Shown: positions 1-11,198, numbered from the stretch's first letter. The stretch: DNA of 64,000 nucleotides from Neoceratodus forsteri (GCA_016271365.2 CM057455.1:1558900501-1558964500); one strand, 5' to 3'. Made by a program: numbers and translations. Notes: generated by a model from the letters alone, not told the origin.

Positions 1-690
1 TGTTGGTGTTGGTTTCTGGTGCTCTCTGTATTTCAGCTGCATTTTTTCAGCATTGTTTATCTGTAATAAAGCTTCATTCTGTACCTCATCTACATGGTGC
101 TGTTTGACTCGTGAGCAAGAGTACCCGGCCTCTCTGCCTAATCTCTTTTTAGATAATGTTTCATAGAAAAAAAAAAAAACAACAGGGCAGTACATAGAAG
201 ACACACAACATACAACAAAATGGAACTGATGAATATCAGATAAACATCTCTATTCATTAAGTTCATAACATTGCTACTGTTGTCAATTAACGATGGACTG
301 ATAACAGCATTTTGACATAAGGCTGGATCTTCTATGCAAGAATTGCATCAGCGGTGTGCTTCAGAGCAGAGCACAGCAGCAGTGCAAAGGTGGGGGGGGG
401 TAGGAAACAATCTGACACTCGAAAAATTATTTTATCTTTGGCTTTCAAGACTGCAGGCACAGATCCAACCGTTTAATTCGGATTCTGGACTGGTAGGGAG
501 TTTCAGTAATGGGGGGTGTGGCTGCTGCTGTGTCAACTGCAAAGTGTGGGGATCATCTCTGACATCACATACGTTAGCATAACATTTACGTAGGCACTTA
601 CTCTTGTGACAGTCTGAGGATGTTATTCCTAAACTTTGGAAAAATATGCAGAACTGTTACTCCCCTTTATCCCTATGGTTCATGCATGTG

Positions 691-693
<3 letters not shown>

Positions 694-737
<44 letters not shown>
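694..737. repeat. (AC)n microsatellite
   Basis: An uninterrupted run of about 22 AC dinucleotides begins in the LAMA1 intron about 50 bp beyond the donor of the LG1 exon. Such a run is expected to vary in length between individuals. Confidence 0.97.
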
Positions 738-739
<2 letters not shown>

Positions 740-789
740 AAAATCAGGTTTGCATTGCTATGGCAGGCTCTTCTCAATTAGAGACTTAC

Positions 790-933
790 ATTACTTCTGC
801 TGCCCATATAGAAGAGCAGGTTGTCCGGCTCTGTAGTTTTCACGCTCAATGTCAGGGTGTTGTAATTCAAGGAGGAGATTTCAGGCTGGTAGGCACGGAC
901 ACAGTCCCGGTCTGCTGACACAGCAACTTTGAT
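790..933 (-). CDS. LAMA1: LAMA1 exon opening laminin G-like domain 1, starts with IKVAV
   Basis: 144 nt, phase 0 to 0, 48 codons. It starts IKVAVSADRDCVRAYQPEIS, continues SLNYNTLTLSVKTTEPDNLL and ends FYMGSRSN before the donor GTAAGT. The acceptor is GGTTCTTGCAG. IKVAV at the end of the coiled coil is the classical cell-binding and neurite-promoting peptide of laminin alpha-1, and PDNLLFY is typical of the first strands of an LG domain. This is the strongest evidence for naming the gene LAMA1 rather than LAMA2, which has an SIKVSV-like sequence at this point. LG domains bind integrins, dystroglycan and heparan sulfate at the cell surface. A 44-bp CA repeat lies about 50 bp past the donor. 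The next exon lies beyond base 1. Confidence 0.97.
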
Positions 934-1569
934 CTGCAAGAACCACACAGTCATTGTACCTGAGAAACATGGCAGTTGCAGCTGTAACTCACCAAATCCT
1001 GTTCACCTCCCACCACCAGATTTAAAGGCCTATAGAAAGGCACTGGAAACAGCACTTCCTTGAGAGGACTATGCCCGTTTGTGGTGAACCTGATACTAGG
1101 GGCTTTCATTATGTTATATTATAATTTTCTGAAAAGATCATAAAATCTTAGCAATTGTTAGCACAGGAGAGGACCATGCAACCACTCATATTTATACCAT
1201 ATTATAAAATGGACCAAAACAAATCCTGCCATGTGAGTGGTCAGTCTGTAACTTTATGCAAAGCAGGTGCCCTCCCACAAGACAAGGCAGGGCCCTGGCA
1301 ACCTTACTTGCCTCCGAGTCACCATAGATGGTACAGTGGTTGCAAGGCTTGTTAGATCTCTCAGGACAAGTGGGGAATGGGTTCATATAATTGAGAAAAG
1401 GGAAACAGCATGGTGCCTCCACCCAGAGAAACAGTATGGTGTGTCTGGTAAAGTACTGGTACAATCCCTGGGATGCTGACCAAGCTTACCTCCCCAGTAC
1501 AGTCCCCCACCCATGGACCCACATACCATACCTGTAACCTCCCCAATAAACATGCACTTAGCTCCAAAC
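934..1569. other. Intron sequence, nothing recognised
   Basis: Several short open frames exist on both strands, but none has splice sites in phase with LAMA1 or any motif I know. The last 200 bases may be more of the L2-like copy that follows. Confidence 0.5.
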
Positions 1570-2270
1570 AGACTGCACACTCAGGAGGAGGTGGACAGAA
1601 TATGCAGGGATCTTGGGAAACCAGAGGAGTGGTCAAAAGCATGGCAGTTGGGGGTTCAATGCCAAAAATGCAAAATCATGTACCTAGGGCACAGGAATCC
1701 AGGTGCTGAGTTTAGGATGGGGGGGGGATTACTAACAGTCAGTAGACAGGAATGGGACCTTGGTGTTATATCTCAGGTCCTCAATGTGGAAGGGCAGTGC
1801 AACAAGGCATCAAGTAGGGCTAGTGGGATGCTGGTGTCACCACTCTATAGTTCACTGGTGAGATTCCATCTGGAGTACTGTCCAGTTCACTCTGGGGGAT
1901 ACGACATGCTAGAGACCTACAAGTACCTCAACAGGTGAACAGAGTACAGGGCGGAGTCTCCTTCAAATGATAAAGAGCACATGGGCCACGGTGTATGCAA
2001 TGAAACTGGGGACTGGGTGGGGGGCTCAAAAGAGATGTAAGGAAATATTTCTTCACTGAAAGAATGGCAGACACCTGGAACAGACTGCCAATAGAAGTGG
2101 TGGAGGCTAAAACAGTGGGGCGCTTGCATGCCTAAAATAAACATAATGGTGTATTAGAAAAGAGGCAGGGAGGAGTAGGGCCACTGGACACCAGGTAGGG
2201 TCTGTGGAAGCAGATTTGACGGGGAACATCTGGGAAGACTGGGTAGGGCAAACAGTTCTTTTCTGCCAAC
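1570..2270 (+). mobile_element. L2-like LINE, 3' fragment (end of reverse transcriptase ORF and 3' tail)
   Basis: The plus strand reads EEVDRICRDLGKPEEWSKAW, CQKCKIMYLGHRNPGAEFRM and SSLVRFHLEYCPVHSG, the part of LINE ORF2 that follows the catalytic motifs in L2/CR1-type elements. Further on is RKYFFTERMADTWNRLPIEV, then a tail resembling the ends near 32060 and 42250. Frameshifts are present, so it is a dead 5'-truncated copy. It lies antisense to LAMA1. Confidence 0.8.
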
Positions 2271-4189
2271 AAATTATGTTTCAGCAGACAAACTAATGCA
2301 CACTGTAATTACAGCTTTACTGATGCTGCAAATCCTAATAGGAAAAATAAGGAGAGTTAGACAGCAGTATGAGGTAGTTGCATGCAAGAGACTGGTCTCC
2401 AGTTGCCCTAAGCAGGCCCAGCCCAATAGTGGCCCCACTCCACATGCCCTGAGCAGGCATGGCCAAATCAAACACTTCCCTGGGCTGTCATGAACACTGT
2501 CCAGGCACAGCTGTCAGATGCAGCCCATGCCCATAGCACTGTGCACAATACAGCTGCTGATTAGTTTGCCTTCCTGTACTGGAGGCGCCAGGAGCTCCCA
2601 TACAAGTTACTGAGTACCCATGTGTGGAATCACTGTAGGCTCACTGGAGTCACATGTGGTTGGCTGGCATTGGTGTACTTTAAATCAAATAACAAGACCG
2701 TTCAGTGAACATCGTTACACCCCCAAACATGAAGGCCATGCATTCAACTGCAAAATGGCAAAATCTCAACAGAGGGCCTTGTAACTCCCTGGCTGAAAGG
2801 CAGAATCTGATACACAGTTTCACAAACTATTTGTACACTTCAGTGGTAGCAGGGGCAAGCATTGATTTAACTCATGGTTCTGGTGCTCACAAATTGCCCT
2901 TACTAAGCAGGGCTCCAGTATATACTGTAGCTGGAAGCGAGCCCACTCAGGAAGCCAGCCTGTCTTCTCAGTCTCTTGCTTTCACTGTCTCTCTCTCTTT
3001 GTCCCAGTGCATCTCTGCGAGTGATGCAGCTTGGAGGTGTAGTTATCCTCCTGTTGGTTAGGCCACAGTGAATCTGCACCTATCCCCACATCCAAGCATT
3101 CAGACCCTCTGGGCAGTGCTAGCCCAGCTCTGCGCTATGGTGCCCATAGCAGTTACAGGTGGCAGACCATCTCTCTCTGGCTGTGCGCTGGTGATCCTCA
3201 ACATCAACAGTGTGCTGGCAAGCACGAAAATGCCTCCTTTTAGTTGAGGTAGGGAGGAGACTGCACAGGGAAAGCAAGTGAATTCTTCAGTGTAAACATT
3301 CGACTAGGTACAGAAAAAAGCAAGCTGGTCTCACACTTTACCAATGAACAATCAAAGTCATGATTCTTCTTTAGATACACCATTTATTCATGCTGAATTG
3401 CTGGAAAATACCAAGCCATAACATGCACCCACAGTAGTACACTCATACTCTATGTTTCAAGCCACACTGGCTCCTTGGCAAGACTGCTTCAACTGCTCAT
3501 TGGTAAAGTGCAAGACCAGCTTCCTTTTTTCTGCTCCTTTTAGTCGAGAAGGAAAACTGTTTGCAAATATTTTTACTTCATCCCTGCAGATACACAGTCT
3601 GCTTTATCATAGCCTCTGGCCCACCAGCCAGCAATCCAGCTCTGACAAGCCCTCACCCAGATAACCAACTGATCCATTTGTGCTGCCAATCAAGATGGGT
3701 AGTGGCCCTGGAGGTCTGACACATGACAGGCAATTCAGTGTTCACAACTGGTTGGTTCAGTGCCCCTCAGCCCCATCAACATGGCAGGGCTGGTCCAAGG
3801 GTGGCAACAAAGCTACTATTTTGAGGTTCCACAAGCAGTCACCACAGAAGTCCTGATTTACACACAGTACATAGCCCAAACACCAATCACACCCCAAGGC
3901 AGTCCTGTGCAGGTGCACACTCACGTACGGTGCAGCCAGGGGGTAGATGGAGTGATTCTCCATCCAGTGACTGCCATGGTAGTGTTAGCTTCGGCAGCAG
4001 CAAGCATCTTTCATGTCCAAGCAAGCAAAGGAGTCTGAAAGACAGCGACCCATTGGGGGGGGGGTGCACTCCCCTCAGCTAAAGAATTGTGGTCCTTGGA
4101 TATTGAATGCTAAAGTTCAAAGTCCATGATTCAAAACTGAAATTTCAACCTATTCATACACAGATCTAAATGCAGTGGCTGTCTAGACA
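2271..4189. other. Intron sequence, nothing recognised
   Basis: Moderate GC, short open frames up to 118 codons (2705-3061, Ser-rich), no motif, no terminal repeats. A poly-G run of nine occurs at 4055-4063. Confidence 0.5.
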
Positions 4190-4622
4190 CGATTCCCAAC
4201 TAAAAGAGCTGCTGACACCTCAAAGAAACTTTGAAAAAAATTAATATTTAGGTACAATTCAGCTTTTATTCCATATGTATTCAATACACTTCTCATCCCA
4301 ATTACTTATTACTGAAAAATTTGCATGGAAACATGCTCTATAGCCCTTAAGAGTTCATCTGCCTTTTTTGCTTACTCCCTACTTCATGCCATAGTTCGCT
4401 GTTGTGACATCTCAAACTGTTGCCATGGGAGTAATTGTGATGTCACAAGTACAGCATTATGACCTCTGGTAGGGAGAAAGTAATAGGAATAGATGAACTC
4501 TTCAGGAGCAAAGAGCCCATTTTCATGCAAATGCAGTAATAAATAATGGGGATGAGAAATACAAAACTAATGTGAAATACAAGCTGAACTGTGTCTAAAT
4601 AATATGTTTTGTTAAAAAGACA
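4190..4622 (+). repeat. Unclassified interspersed repeat, copy 1 (family shared with 28765-29540)
   Basis: About 430 bp matching 28765-29135 plus 29465-29540 over most of its length. Shared blocks include ACACCTCAAAGAAACTTT-like, TTAGGTACAATT, GAGTTCATCTGCC, TTGTTGTGACATC-like and TAATATGTTTTGTTAAA at the end. It has no coding frame and no clear terminal repeats. The strand given is arbitrary. Confidence 0.7.
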
Positions 4623-5078
4623 AAGAACCTCTGTGCGCAAACACTGAGGCAAGGGTTACGCCAAAGGGCATTTGGCTGGGAAGCCAAGTTTCAAGAAAAT
4701 ACAAAATCACACATGCCCACACAATGCAAAGCATCATGGGCTACATATGCAAATCACCACAGAATGTTATGCTGGTTCAACTTTAAGCAGAATTGCATGG
4801 TGCCGAAAGGCCTCTCACACAGTTTGCAAAGGGTGCTAACAGATAACATAGACATGTGTTTCGTCCTACCAGGACTCATCAGTATGCCTTGTTTGTTTGA
4901 CACCCCAGTGGAATGAACCAGGTACTTAAAGTTGTCCTAATGGTGTCAGCTGCTCCTTATACATTCAGTGGCATACATCCAATATTTACCAAATAAATAA
5001 TTTCTGTTGAATGCAGTTAACACTACTTCTAATAAGGTATAACACCATGCTTTCTCACCCCGAGGCACCTGTAAAACC

Positions 5079-5725
5079 TATTCTAGGCAGGGAATTGGGT
5101 GTAACATATATTCTATGGGATACAGTGTGTAGAAAGGGGGTCGTTGCTTACCAGATGTGTCATAAGTGATTCTGAGCAGTGGTCTTATAGGTCTTTCAGA
5201 GCATCTTAATAGGGCAGGCAACAGTTTTCTCCACCAAGCTGGGTGTCTCAGCTCCAGTTTACTCTGAAGATTGCATCTCCACTTCACTATACATATCTGG
5301 GCATTCCTCCTTCATTCCGCTGGTGCGCTCATCCTTAACAACTGACTGCACATCATCTGGCACAAACAGTTCTGCATTTCGGTCCAAAGGGGTTCCAACC
5401 TGGTTGGTGTCTGCTCTCGGTATAGTTGGTGGTACTGAAGTGGGTCTATAACCACAATGGAATAGCACCTGACACGCCTGGTTTCCACATCTGAAGACTC
5501 ACTTTCCATGTTTTCCGAGGTGCTTTGTTTCACTCGTGACAGTCCTTCATGTACCCATCACTGCATCCTCTACCAATCTCTCTTCCTTCCTTAGCTGACA
5601 GGCACCATATCCACTGTGCCAACTTTCTTGCCAAATTCTGGGTGACCCCCTGATGAGGACTTACTGCCAAAACACTGGGGTACTGGTTCTGGTGCCGAGT
5701 CAATAAACTTGCATTGAGCATTTAT
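5079..5725. repeat. Unclassified repeat ending in a hammerhead-like core and AATAAA-type tail
   Basis: Contains CCCCTGATGAGGACTTACTG at 5650-5669 followed by CCAAAACACTGGGGTA. This resembles a decayed hammerhead ribozyme: an intact CUGAUGA box, a short stem II, AAAAC in place of GAAAC, and flanking CCCC/GGGG that can pair as stem I. Forty bases on lies CAATAAACTTGC. A 73-aa minus-strand frame upstream (5312-5533) matches nothing I recognise. No transposase or polymerase domain is seen. Confidence 0.4.
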
Positions 5726-6969
5726 TTTTCTGAAATCCTAACTACTGAGTCTGTTTTGCTGTGAGTGTCAAAAGGTTTGTATTCGGGTTTGGTACTGCAC
5801 CACACTGGTGGTCACTTGAGGGGCTCAATGGTACACAAGAGATAGACCCCAGTGGTAACTCCACTTTGTTAGACCAATGCCATCCCAGATGATCGCGATG
5901 TGTGGGCCACCACAACCGTACTTGCCTCCAGGTCACTGGAGATGCCACAGTGGCTTCTGGACTCATTAGGTCTCCACTGACAAGTGAGGGGATTTGTACC
6001 CATTGATAAGAAGGAAGTAGCTAAATATTAAATAATACATTTTAACACAGGATTACACCCAGGTTTGTACCTGAGCATGGGTTATTGGAAGGCCAGCTGT
6101 GGGAGGAGGATCAAGGGTCCTTGCAGGATGTTCTTCAGGAGGGGAAGGAAGCACAACTTGCTGATCTACTGCCACCTTGGTAACTGCAAGTAGTAGTACA
6201 GTTGAGAGCTTACAGACTGGGTGAACAGCGCATGCATCAGTGCAACAGGCATGCTGGCACTTGATGATGCAAGCATGCTCTCAGAGAAAAGAGCTACAGT
6301 TAGGAAAAGGGCCACTCACTGGGCAGGTGATGTCCTGTCCGCCCACCATGTCCATCTGTCTGCTGCTTGCCTTAGGGATGGCCCCAGGAGACCTTCCCCA
6401 TGGGTAGCTGGATAACATATGGGAAAGGTACCATAGAGCAGAAGACAAACACCACCTTGAGGGGAATTCCAAGGGGATGACAAACAATGGTTTGTTAAAT
6501 GTTTCCAGGGTCCCAAAGGAACATACAAGGAGGAGCTCCACGGACAGGTAGGTGACACTAGTAGAGAACATAGGAAGTCCTGCTAAGATATATTGGGAGA
6601 TTAAAAGAAATGTAAAAAACAATCAAGTGTTACATGTTTTCCAGTGGAAAAAGAACCTTGCAAAACTGGGCAGAATTTACTAATGTTCTGCAAATTTTTC
6701 AAAATCTGCACTTAGAATTTTAAAAATATTTGGTGCACAAAAAATGATACCATCATATACCAGAAAAGATCCCCTCACTTAATTTCACTTACATTGTCCT
6801 AATAAACAGGGAGTTGTGTGAGCACAGAAGTTGCCAAACTTGTGTACCATATACTTCAAATGCTCAAAATAATATTACAAGAACTGAAATTTCTGTAAGT
6901 AGCGTGTATATGTATGATTTATCAAGAATAACCAAAGTGAGATGCAACATTTTTTTAGTGGGGTCCTGC
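5726..6969. other. Intron sequence, nothing recognised
   Basis: Frames up to 113 codons on the minus strand (6622-6281) show no family resemblance. 6650-6850 is AT-rich. Confidence 0.5.
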
Positions 6970-7112
6970 TTTGATTCAATTTTATAGCTGAGTGGACTGA
7001 AACACAGAGACCATCCCTGAGAATCGTACAGGGAGTTCGTGGGAGGAGTCAAACCCATGATCTGCTGTTTCTGAGCTCAGTGCTCTAACCAAAAGAGAGC
7101 ACCACTATCCCA
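6970..7112 (-). mobile_element. MIR-like CORE-SINE fragment
   Basis: On the plus strand, GTGGACTGAAACACAGAGA, then GAGTCAAACCCATGATCTG and CAGTGCTCTAACCAAAAGAG reproduce the reverse complement of the MIR consensus: CORE region, B box (GGGTTTGACTC on the minus strand) and tRNA-related head. It is diverged and ends about 130 bp from the LAMA1 exon donor at 7244. Confidence 0.65.
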
Positions 7113-7243
7113 TAAACTGACAGATTCCATCCAGTCCCTTATTCTGTAAGCAAATATGGACCTCGTTAAGTAAATATCGACTACGCACTTTAGTGGACAT
7201 ATGGGTTCAGTGCGGTTCGCTCCGGTTTCTCGGGACTACTTAC

Positions 7244-7398
7244 AGATGCTGCCTGCTTGCGGGCCTGGCTGATCAATTCCTTGATCTCAGATAAGTTCCT
7301 ACTCAAATTTTCTTCCAGCATCTTCAGGGGCTTCAGTCTGTCGAGCAGCAGGTTGGCTTGGGTCTCCACTTCTTTCACCTTCTTTTCAGCTGATGCTG
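7244..7398 (-). CDS. LAMA1: LAMA1 exon ending just before the IKVAV motif; tandem TAGCAG acceptor
   Basis: 155 nt encoding the last part of the coiled coil: ASAEKKVKEVETQANLLLDR, LKPLKMLEENLSRNLSEIKE, then LISQARKQAAS. The donor GTAAGT follows the final Ser codon, so the next exon starts cleanly with ATCAAAGTTGCTGTG. Known laminin alpha chains share the conserved LKPLK..EEN.SRN.SEIK block next to LG1, and RKQAAS followed by IKVAV is the alpha-1 form. The acceptor is TAGCAG: use of the first AG starts the exon at 7398 and adds one Ala; use of the second starts it at 7395. Both keep the frame. The reading would run on into intron sequence past the donor, so the exon ends at 7244. Confidence 0.96.
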
Positions 7399-7697
7399 CT
7401 ACCAAAAGGATAAAGGAGGAAACAACACTTAACAAATTTACAGGTAAAACATGCCATCTATCCCTGCATATTCTCAAGGTCTAAACTATCAAGTCATCAT
7501 AAAAATATACAGAACAAAACTTAATACATTATACTTTGACAATTTGAAAAAACAAAACAAGTTTTTATCTTTACTTTTTTTGTAATAAAAAAACTAGCTT
7601 CAAATATTGCAATACTAATTTTCACACATGCTACACCTCAACTCTCAGCTCAATACAAAGTATTCTGCTGTTTCCTGAAAAAGAACCAACCAGAACC

Positions 7698-8162
7698 TTT
7701 TTTTAACAAGCTTTTTCCATCCTCCATTCTCCCCTTCCTGGCAGCCCCTCCAGCCCTGTCACCTACCTGTTTGGGGATTTACTGTCCCAGCACTCGCCCA
7801 GGATCACAACTGCAGTGGGTTCCCCACTGGCTATGCAAGAGCCTGCAGGGAGTGTCCACATCAGCAGGCTGGAGATTTTCTCCTGCTGGTTTTCTCCCCT
7901 ATAGGTACCAACATGCAGTGATGTGCTTGCATGCCTGCCAGTGTCCAGCCGCTGCCCCTCTTCTCCTTTGTACATGCCTGCGGCGCTGCCACCTGGCCTC
8001 CACCAGATGGCAGTCCATCAGCGAGACACTGTATTCCACAACTGTCCTTGGGACACTTGATCCTAACGTCCCTCAACCAGCCCCGGAACAACTTTTGTCC
8101 ATTCTCGCATCTGGGCCACCGGAGTAGCGAGAGGTAGCACTACCACTACACTACTGGGTTGG
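7698..8162 (-). mobile_element. tRNA-derived SINE, family A, copy 1
   Basis: On the minus strand the head near 8160 reads as a degenerate tRNA with an A-box-like region and a B-box-like segment ending in GAGAATGGAC. The body contains the family-wide TCCTGCTGGTTTTCTCCCCT block (plus strand 7881-7900). The 3' end is a poly(A) tail seen as T7 at 7698-7704. A likely target duplication is CAGAACCTTTT (7691-7701) versus CAGAGCCTTTA (8163-8173). The same family is at 32755-33262, 41096-41671 and 48111-48745. Confidence 0.65.
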
Positions 8163-8331
8163 CAGAGCCTTTATTTTTTAAGTTCCTGTAGGAGTCTGAA
8201 CATTTCGTTGTAACCAAAAAAAAAAAAAAAAGGTTCTGGAGCTTTATATACTTGCTCAACATATACCCTTATAAAAGGCTGGGAATAAAGAACAGACCCA
8301 GAAAGTTGGCTGGTGGTGGAGAAATAGAAGT

Positions 8332-8886
8332 TACTCACATGTTACTATAGTTTTAGTATTGGTACTCTGTTCACATCCACAAGGTGTGCACCCCTATTTG
8401 GTGAACAGACACTGGAGGACTGAGGCCCCCAAAGCAGAAGTGTGATGACTGAGCAGTTTGATGCTGTATAAGAGATGAAAATGTGAGCTTTCAACCAGGT
8501 AGCAACTCTAGAGTTCTCCTTGATTGGAACATACCTGGAAGCAGTCACAGAAGCAGCAGTGGTGTCTTGTGGAATGAGCCTCCCACCCCATGGGCAGCTC
8601 CTTACCAGCCAATCTATAACAGAAAGGGGTTTTAGAATGTGATCCACTTGTTAATCGACTGCTTTGCTGCCAGTCTGCTGGAGGCATCTACAGCGTAAGT
8701 GAGAAACTGCTGGCGAGCCTCTCCGTGAATCCCTGCCATGTGCTCCTTGTAGTAAGACTGAGCCCTACCATGGTCCAAAGTATGGAGCCTATGCAAGGTA
8801 GGTGCATTGAAATACACCTGGAGATTTATCACCTGGCACTCTGATTTGAAAACACATAGTAGTGCTTGAAAGCTGAAATCCCTCAA
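8332..8886 (-). mobile_element. Truncated older DIRS fragment: internal complementary region remnant and tyrosine recombinase C-terminus
   Basis: Minus-strand frames read CVFKSECQVINLQVYFNAPT, LHTLDHGRAQSYYKEHMAGI and EARQQFLTYAVDASSRLAAK, matching the recombinase of DIRS-1 and DIRS-2, then TTAASVTASRYVPI and ATWLKAHIFISYTA. The HSxR box and the terminal HYH block have decayed (IPQDTTAAS, FISYTAS). The low-coordinate end (TTACTCACATGTTACTATAG) resembles part of a DIRS internal complementary region. It has no left terminal repeat and abuts the left end of DIRS-1. Confidence 0.75.
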
Positions 8887-8918
8887 AAGTTGCAGAAACA
8901 GTGAAGGAGAAGATGAAC

Positions 8919-9083
8919 AGGTTACTCAAATGTAACAGTAGTTCTAGGAGTGGTATATGTTGTTCGTCTACACTGTTTGGCATTGTCCCCTTCCACTTTA
9001 AATCTGCCGGAAGTCTTCAATCTGGCTCCTCCCACCTACCCAGGTGGAATATATTCCAGCTCCGTCCCATGACTCCAGATCTT
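8919..9083 (-). repeat. DIRS-1 inverted terminal repeat, element 3' side
   Basis: Reads GTTACTCAAATGTAACAGTA, GGAGTGGTATATGTTGTTCG, then CACTGTTTGGCATTGTCCCC and the purine-poor stretch before CCAGATCTT. Each block has its reverse complement in 14502-14668. Confidence 0.9.
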
Positions 9084-9142
9084 AGCCCGCTGGAAGCCAG
9101 GTTGTGTGCGTCCGCAGCCAGGGAGGTCGGGTGGGTCCGTGA

Positions 9143-9245
9143 GGATGAACAACATATACCACTCCTAGAACTACTGTTACAGGTGAGTAACCTGTTCTTC
9201 TAGGAGCGTGGATATGATGTTCATCCACACTGTTAGGCAAACTCC
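9143..9245 (-). repeat. DIRS-1 internal complementary region (ICR)
   Basis: First half (GATGAACAACATATACCACT, CCTAGAACTACTGTTAC) is the reverse complement of the outer end of the 8919 repeat. Second half (AGGTGAGTAACCTGTTCTTC, GGATATGATGTTCATCCACA) corresponds to the reverse complement of the outer end of the 14668 repeat. Carrying both termini back to back is the hallmark of DIRS elements, where the region serves as template for completing and circularising the cDNA. Confidence 0.9.
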
Positions 9246-9284
9246 AAGCAGTTCTCTGGAAGGAGGGAGGCAAGGCGCACACCC

Positions 9285-10240
9285 CTACTTAGGGAACAGA
9301 GATTGGAAAACCGAAGCCCCAAAACCAGCATCTCGGTGTGACTCAAGGTCGATGTGGTAGTGGGTGATAAAGGTGTTTGCTGATTCCCAGGTAGCAGCCT
9401 GACAGATTTCCTGGATGGGGATGTCCCTGGAAGCAGCCACCGATGCAGCAGTATGGCGGATAGAATGAGCTCTTATCCCTCTGGCAGGCTCCCTGCCCAC
9501 CAACTCATAGCACAGACCTATGCATGATGTAATCCATCTTGCAATAGTCCACTTTGTTGCAGGTATGCCAGAAGCTGCTTCAGCATAAGTGACAAACAGC
9601 TAATGAACCTCTCCATGAATATCTGCTGTCCCCTCCTTATAATAGGAGAGCGCACATCTCAGGTCCAAAGTATGGAGCGTGTACTCGGCGTCAGAGGTGT
9701 AGTTAGGGTAGTAAACTGACAGAGTCAACACCTGGTTAAGGTGAAACTCTGACACCACCTTCGGAAGGAATTTTGGGTGGGGGCACTGGACAACTTTGTC
9801 CCTGTGGAAGACCAGATAAGAGGAGTCTACCAAAAGCGCCTGGATCTCCCCGTCCTGGCTGACGTGATAGCCAACAGGAAGGCCATTTTCCACGACAAGT
9901 GTGACAGCTCACACTTGTGCATGGGTTTGAATGGCTTGCCCATGAGCTTTGCCAAAACCAGCAGCAGATCCCACGGAGGTGGAGGTTCATGCACCGGAAG
10001 GGATATGTGATCCAGGCCTTTCAAAAAGCACCCAACCACTGTCTCCTGTGCCAATGGCGGCTGACTGGCCCGCACCCAGTAAGCAGAAATGGCTGCCAGG
10101 TGCACCCTAAGGGTTGAAGACCACAGACCCCCTTTGGACAGAGACCAAAGGTAGTCATGAATGTTAGCCACAGAACAGGATAAGGGGTCCAGACCCTTAC
10201 CCTGACACCAAATGGAAAATCTTTTCCATTTGAAGGCATA
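9285..10240 (-). pseudogene. DIRS-1 tyrosine recombinase (integrase), broken
   Basis: Would catalyse integration of the circular element DNA. N-terminal part: MANIHDYLWSLSKGGLWSST, HLAAISAYWVRASQPPLAQE and ELSHLSWKMAFLLAITSART. Catalytic C-terminus: RAHSIRHTAASVAASRDIPI (HxxR box intact), then QAATWESANTFITHYHID with the presumed Tyr nucleophile in HYH. A frameshift lies near 9830-9890. An in-frame TAG stop lies at 9602-9600, where related copies here have CAG (Gln in AHQLFITYAE of DIRS-2). No intact protein can be made. Confidence 0.88.
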
Positions 10241-10549
10241 TCATTTCCTGGTCAATTCCTTTCTAGATGCCTCCACCATGGTGTAGACATCTTCGGAAAG
10301 ACCCAAAGCCTGGAACTCTAGCTGCTCAGGTACCAGGCTGTGAGGTGCAGGGATTGAAGGTCTGGATGGAAGCCCTTCCCCTGGTTGACAGATATCAGGT
10401 CCAGGCATGTGCAAAGCCGCTCTGGGGGCCTGCAGCTGAGGCTGAGGAGATCTGGATACCAGAATCACCTTCACCTTCTCCCTCCTCACCTTGAGTAACA
10501 CCTTGTGGATCAGGGGAAATAGAGAGAAGGCGTACAGGAGGCCTGGGGT

Positions 10550-11152
10550 TCACGGCCTCAGGAAGGCATCCCCCTGCAGAGAGCCCTGCTGAGGGGGGAG
10601 GGCATGATACAGCCTCAGCTTGGCATTTTCCCTGGAGGCAAACAGGTCCACCATCGGTTTGCCCCAATGGGAGAGCAGGCTGTAAGCTACCTCTGGATGG
10701 AGAGACCACTTGTGGGATGTCTGGCCTATGCAGCTGAGAGCATCCGCCAGCTGGTTTGAGGCTCCAGTCACATGGATGGCTAGCAGATCCTCCTCCAACT
10801 GGCTTATGAGGGTCCAGATGTAGAGCACCTCCTTGCACAGCAGACGGGAGTGCGTGCCGCCCTGATTGTTAAGGCAGTACATGGTCATGGTATTGTCCGT
10901 CTGGACTTGAACCACTTGACCCCGGAGCTGAGGAGCAAAAGCTGACAATGCCAGTTTGACTGCTCTGAGCTCAAACAGGTTGATGTGGCATCGGGACTTC
11001 TCGTGGGTCCAGAACCCGAGGGCCCTGTTGTCCCTCATGTGGGCTCCCCTGCCCATGAGAGAGGCTCGGTCGTAAGGACGACTATCGGCTCGGGTGGACA
11101 AACAGAATCCCTTCCTGCAAACGGTCTGGGGCGGTCCACCATTGGAGAGCAT
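10550..11152 (-). pseudogene. DIRS-1 RNase H domain and connection to recombinase
   Basis: Open for 200 codons. RNase H signatures are ALGFWTHEKSRCHINLFELR (the E of FELRA being catalytic), VQVQTDNTMTMYCLNNQGG (catalytic D in TDNT) and VTGASNQLADALSC (catalytic D in ADALS). It then continues VDLFASRENAKLRLYHA. RNase H removes the RNA strand during element replication. It is out of frame with the reverse transcriptase (shift near 11200). Confidence 0.88.
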
Positions 11153-11198
11153 CCCACATCTTCTGGGTTACAGTGATCAGCTGGTTGAAATGACCATA

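Noticed and set aside
636..918. Open frames through the CA repeat encoding Thr-His runs
   Set aside because: By-product of the microsatellite; the real coding exon here is on the other strand.
5259..5533. Acidic Ser/Glu-rich minus-strand frames as a host exon
   Set aside because: No flanking splice signals in phase with LAMA1, and the surrounding sequence looks like a repeat.
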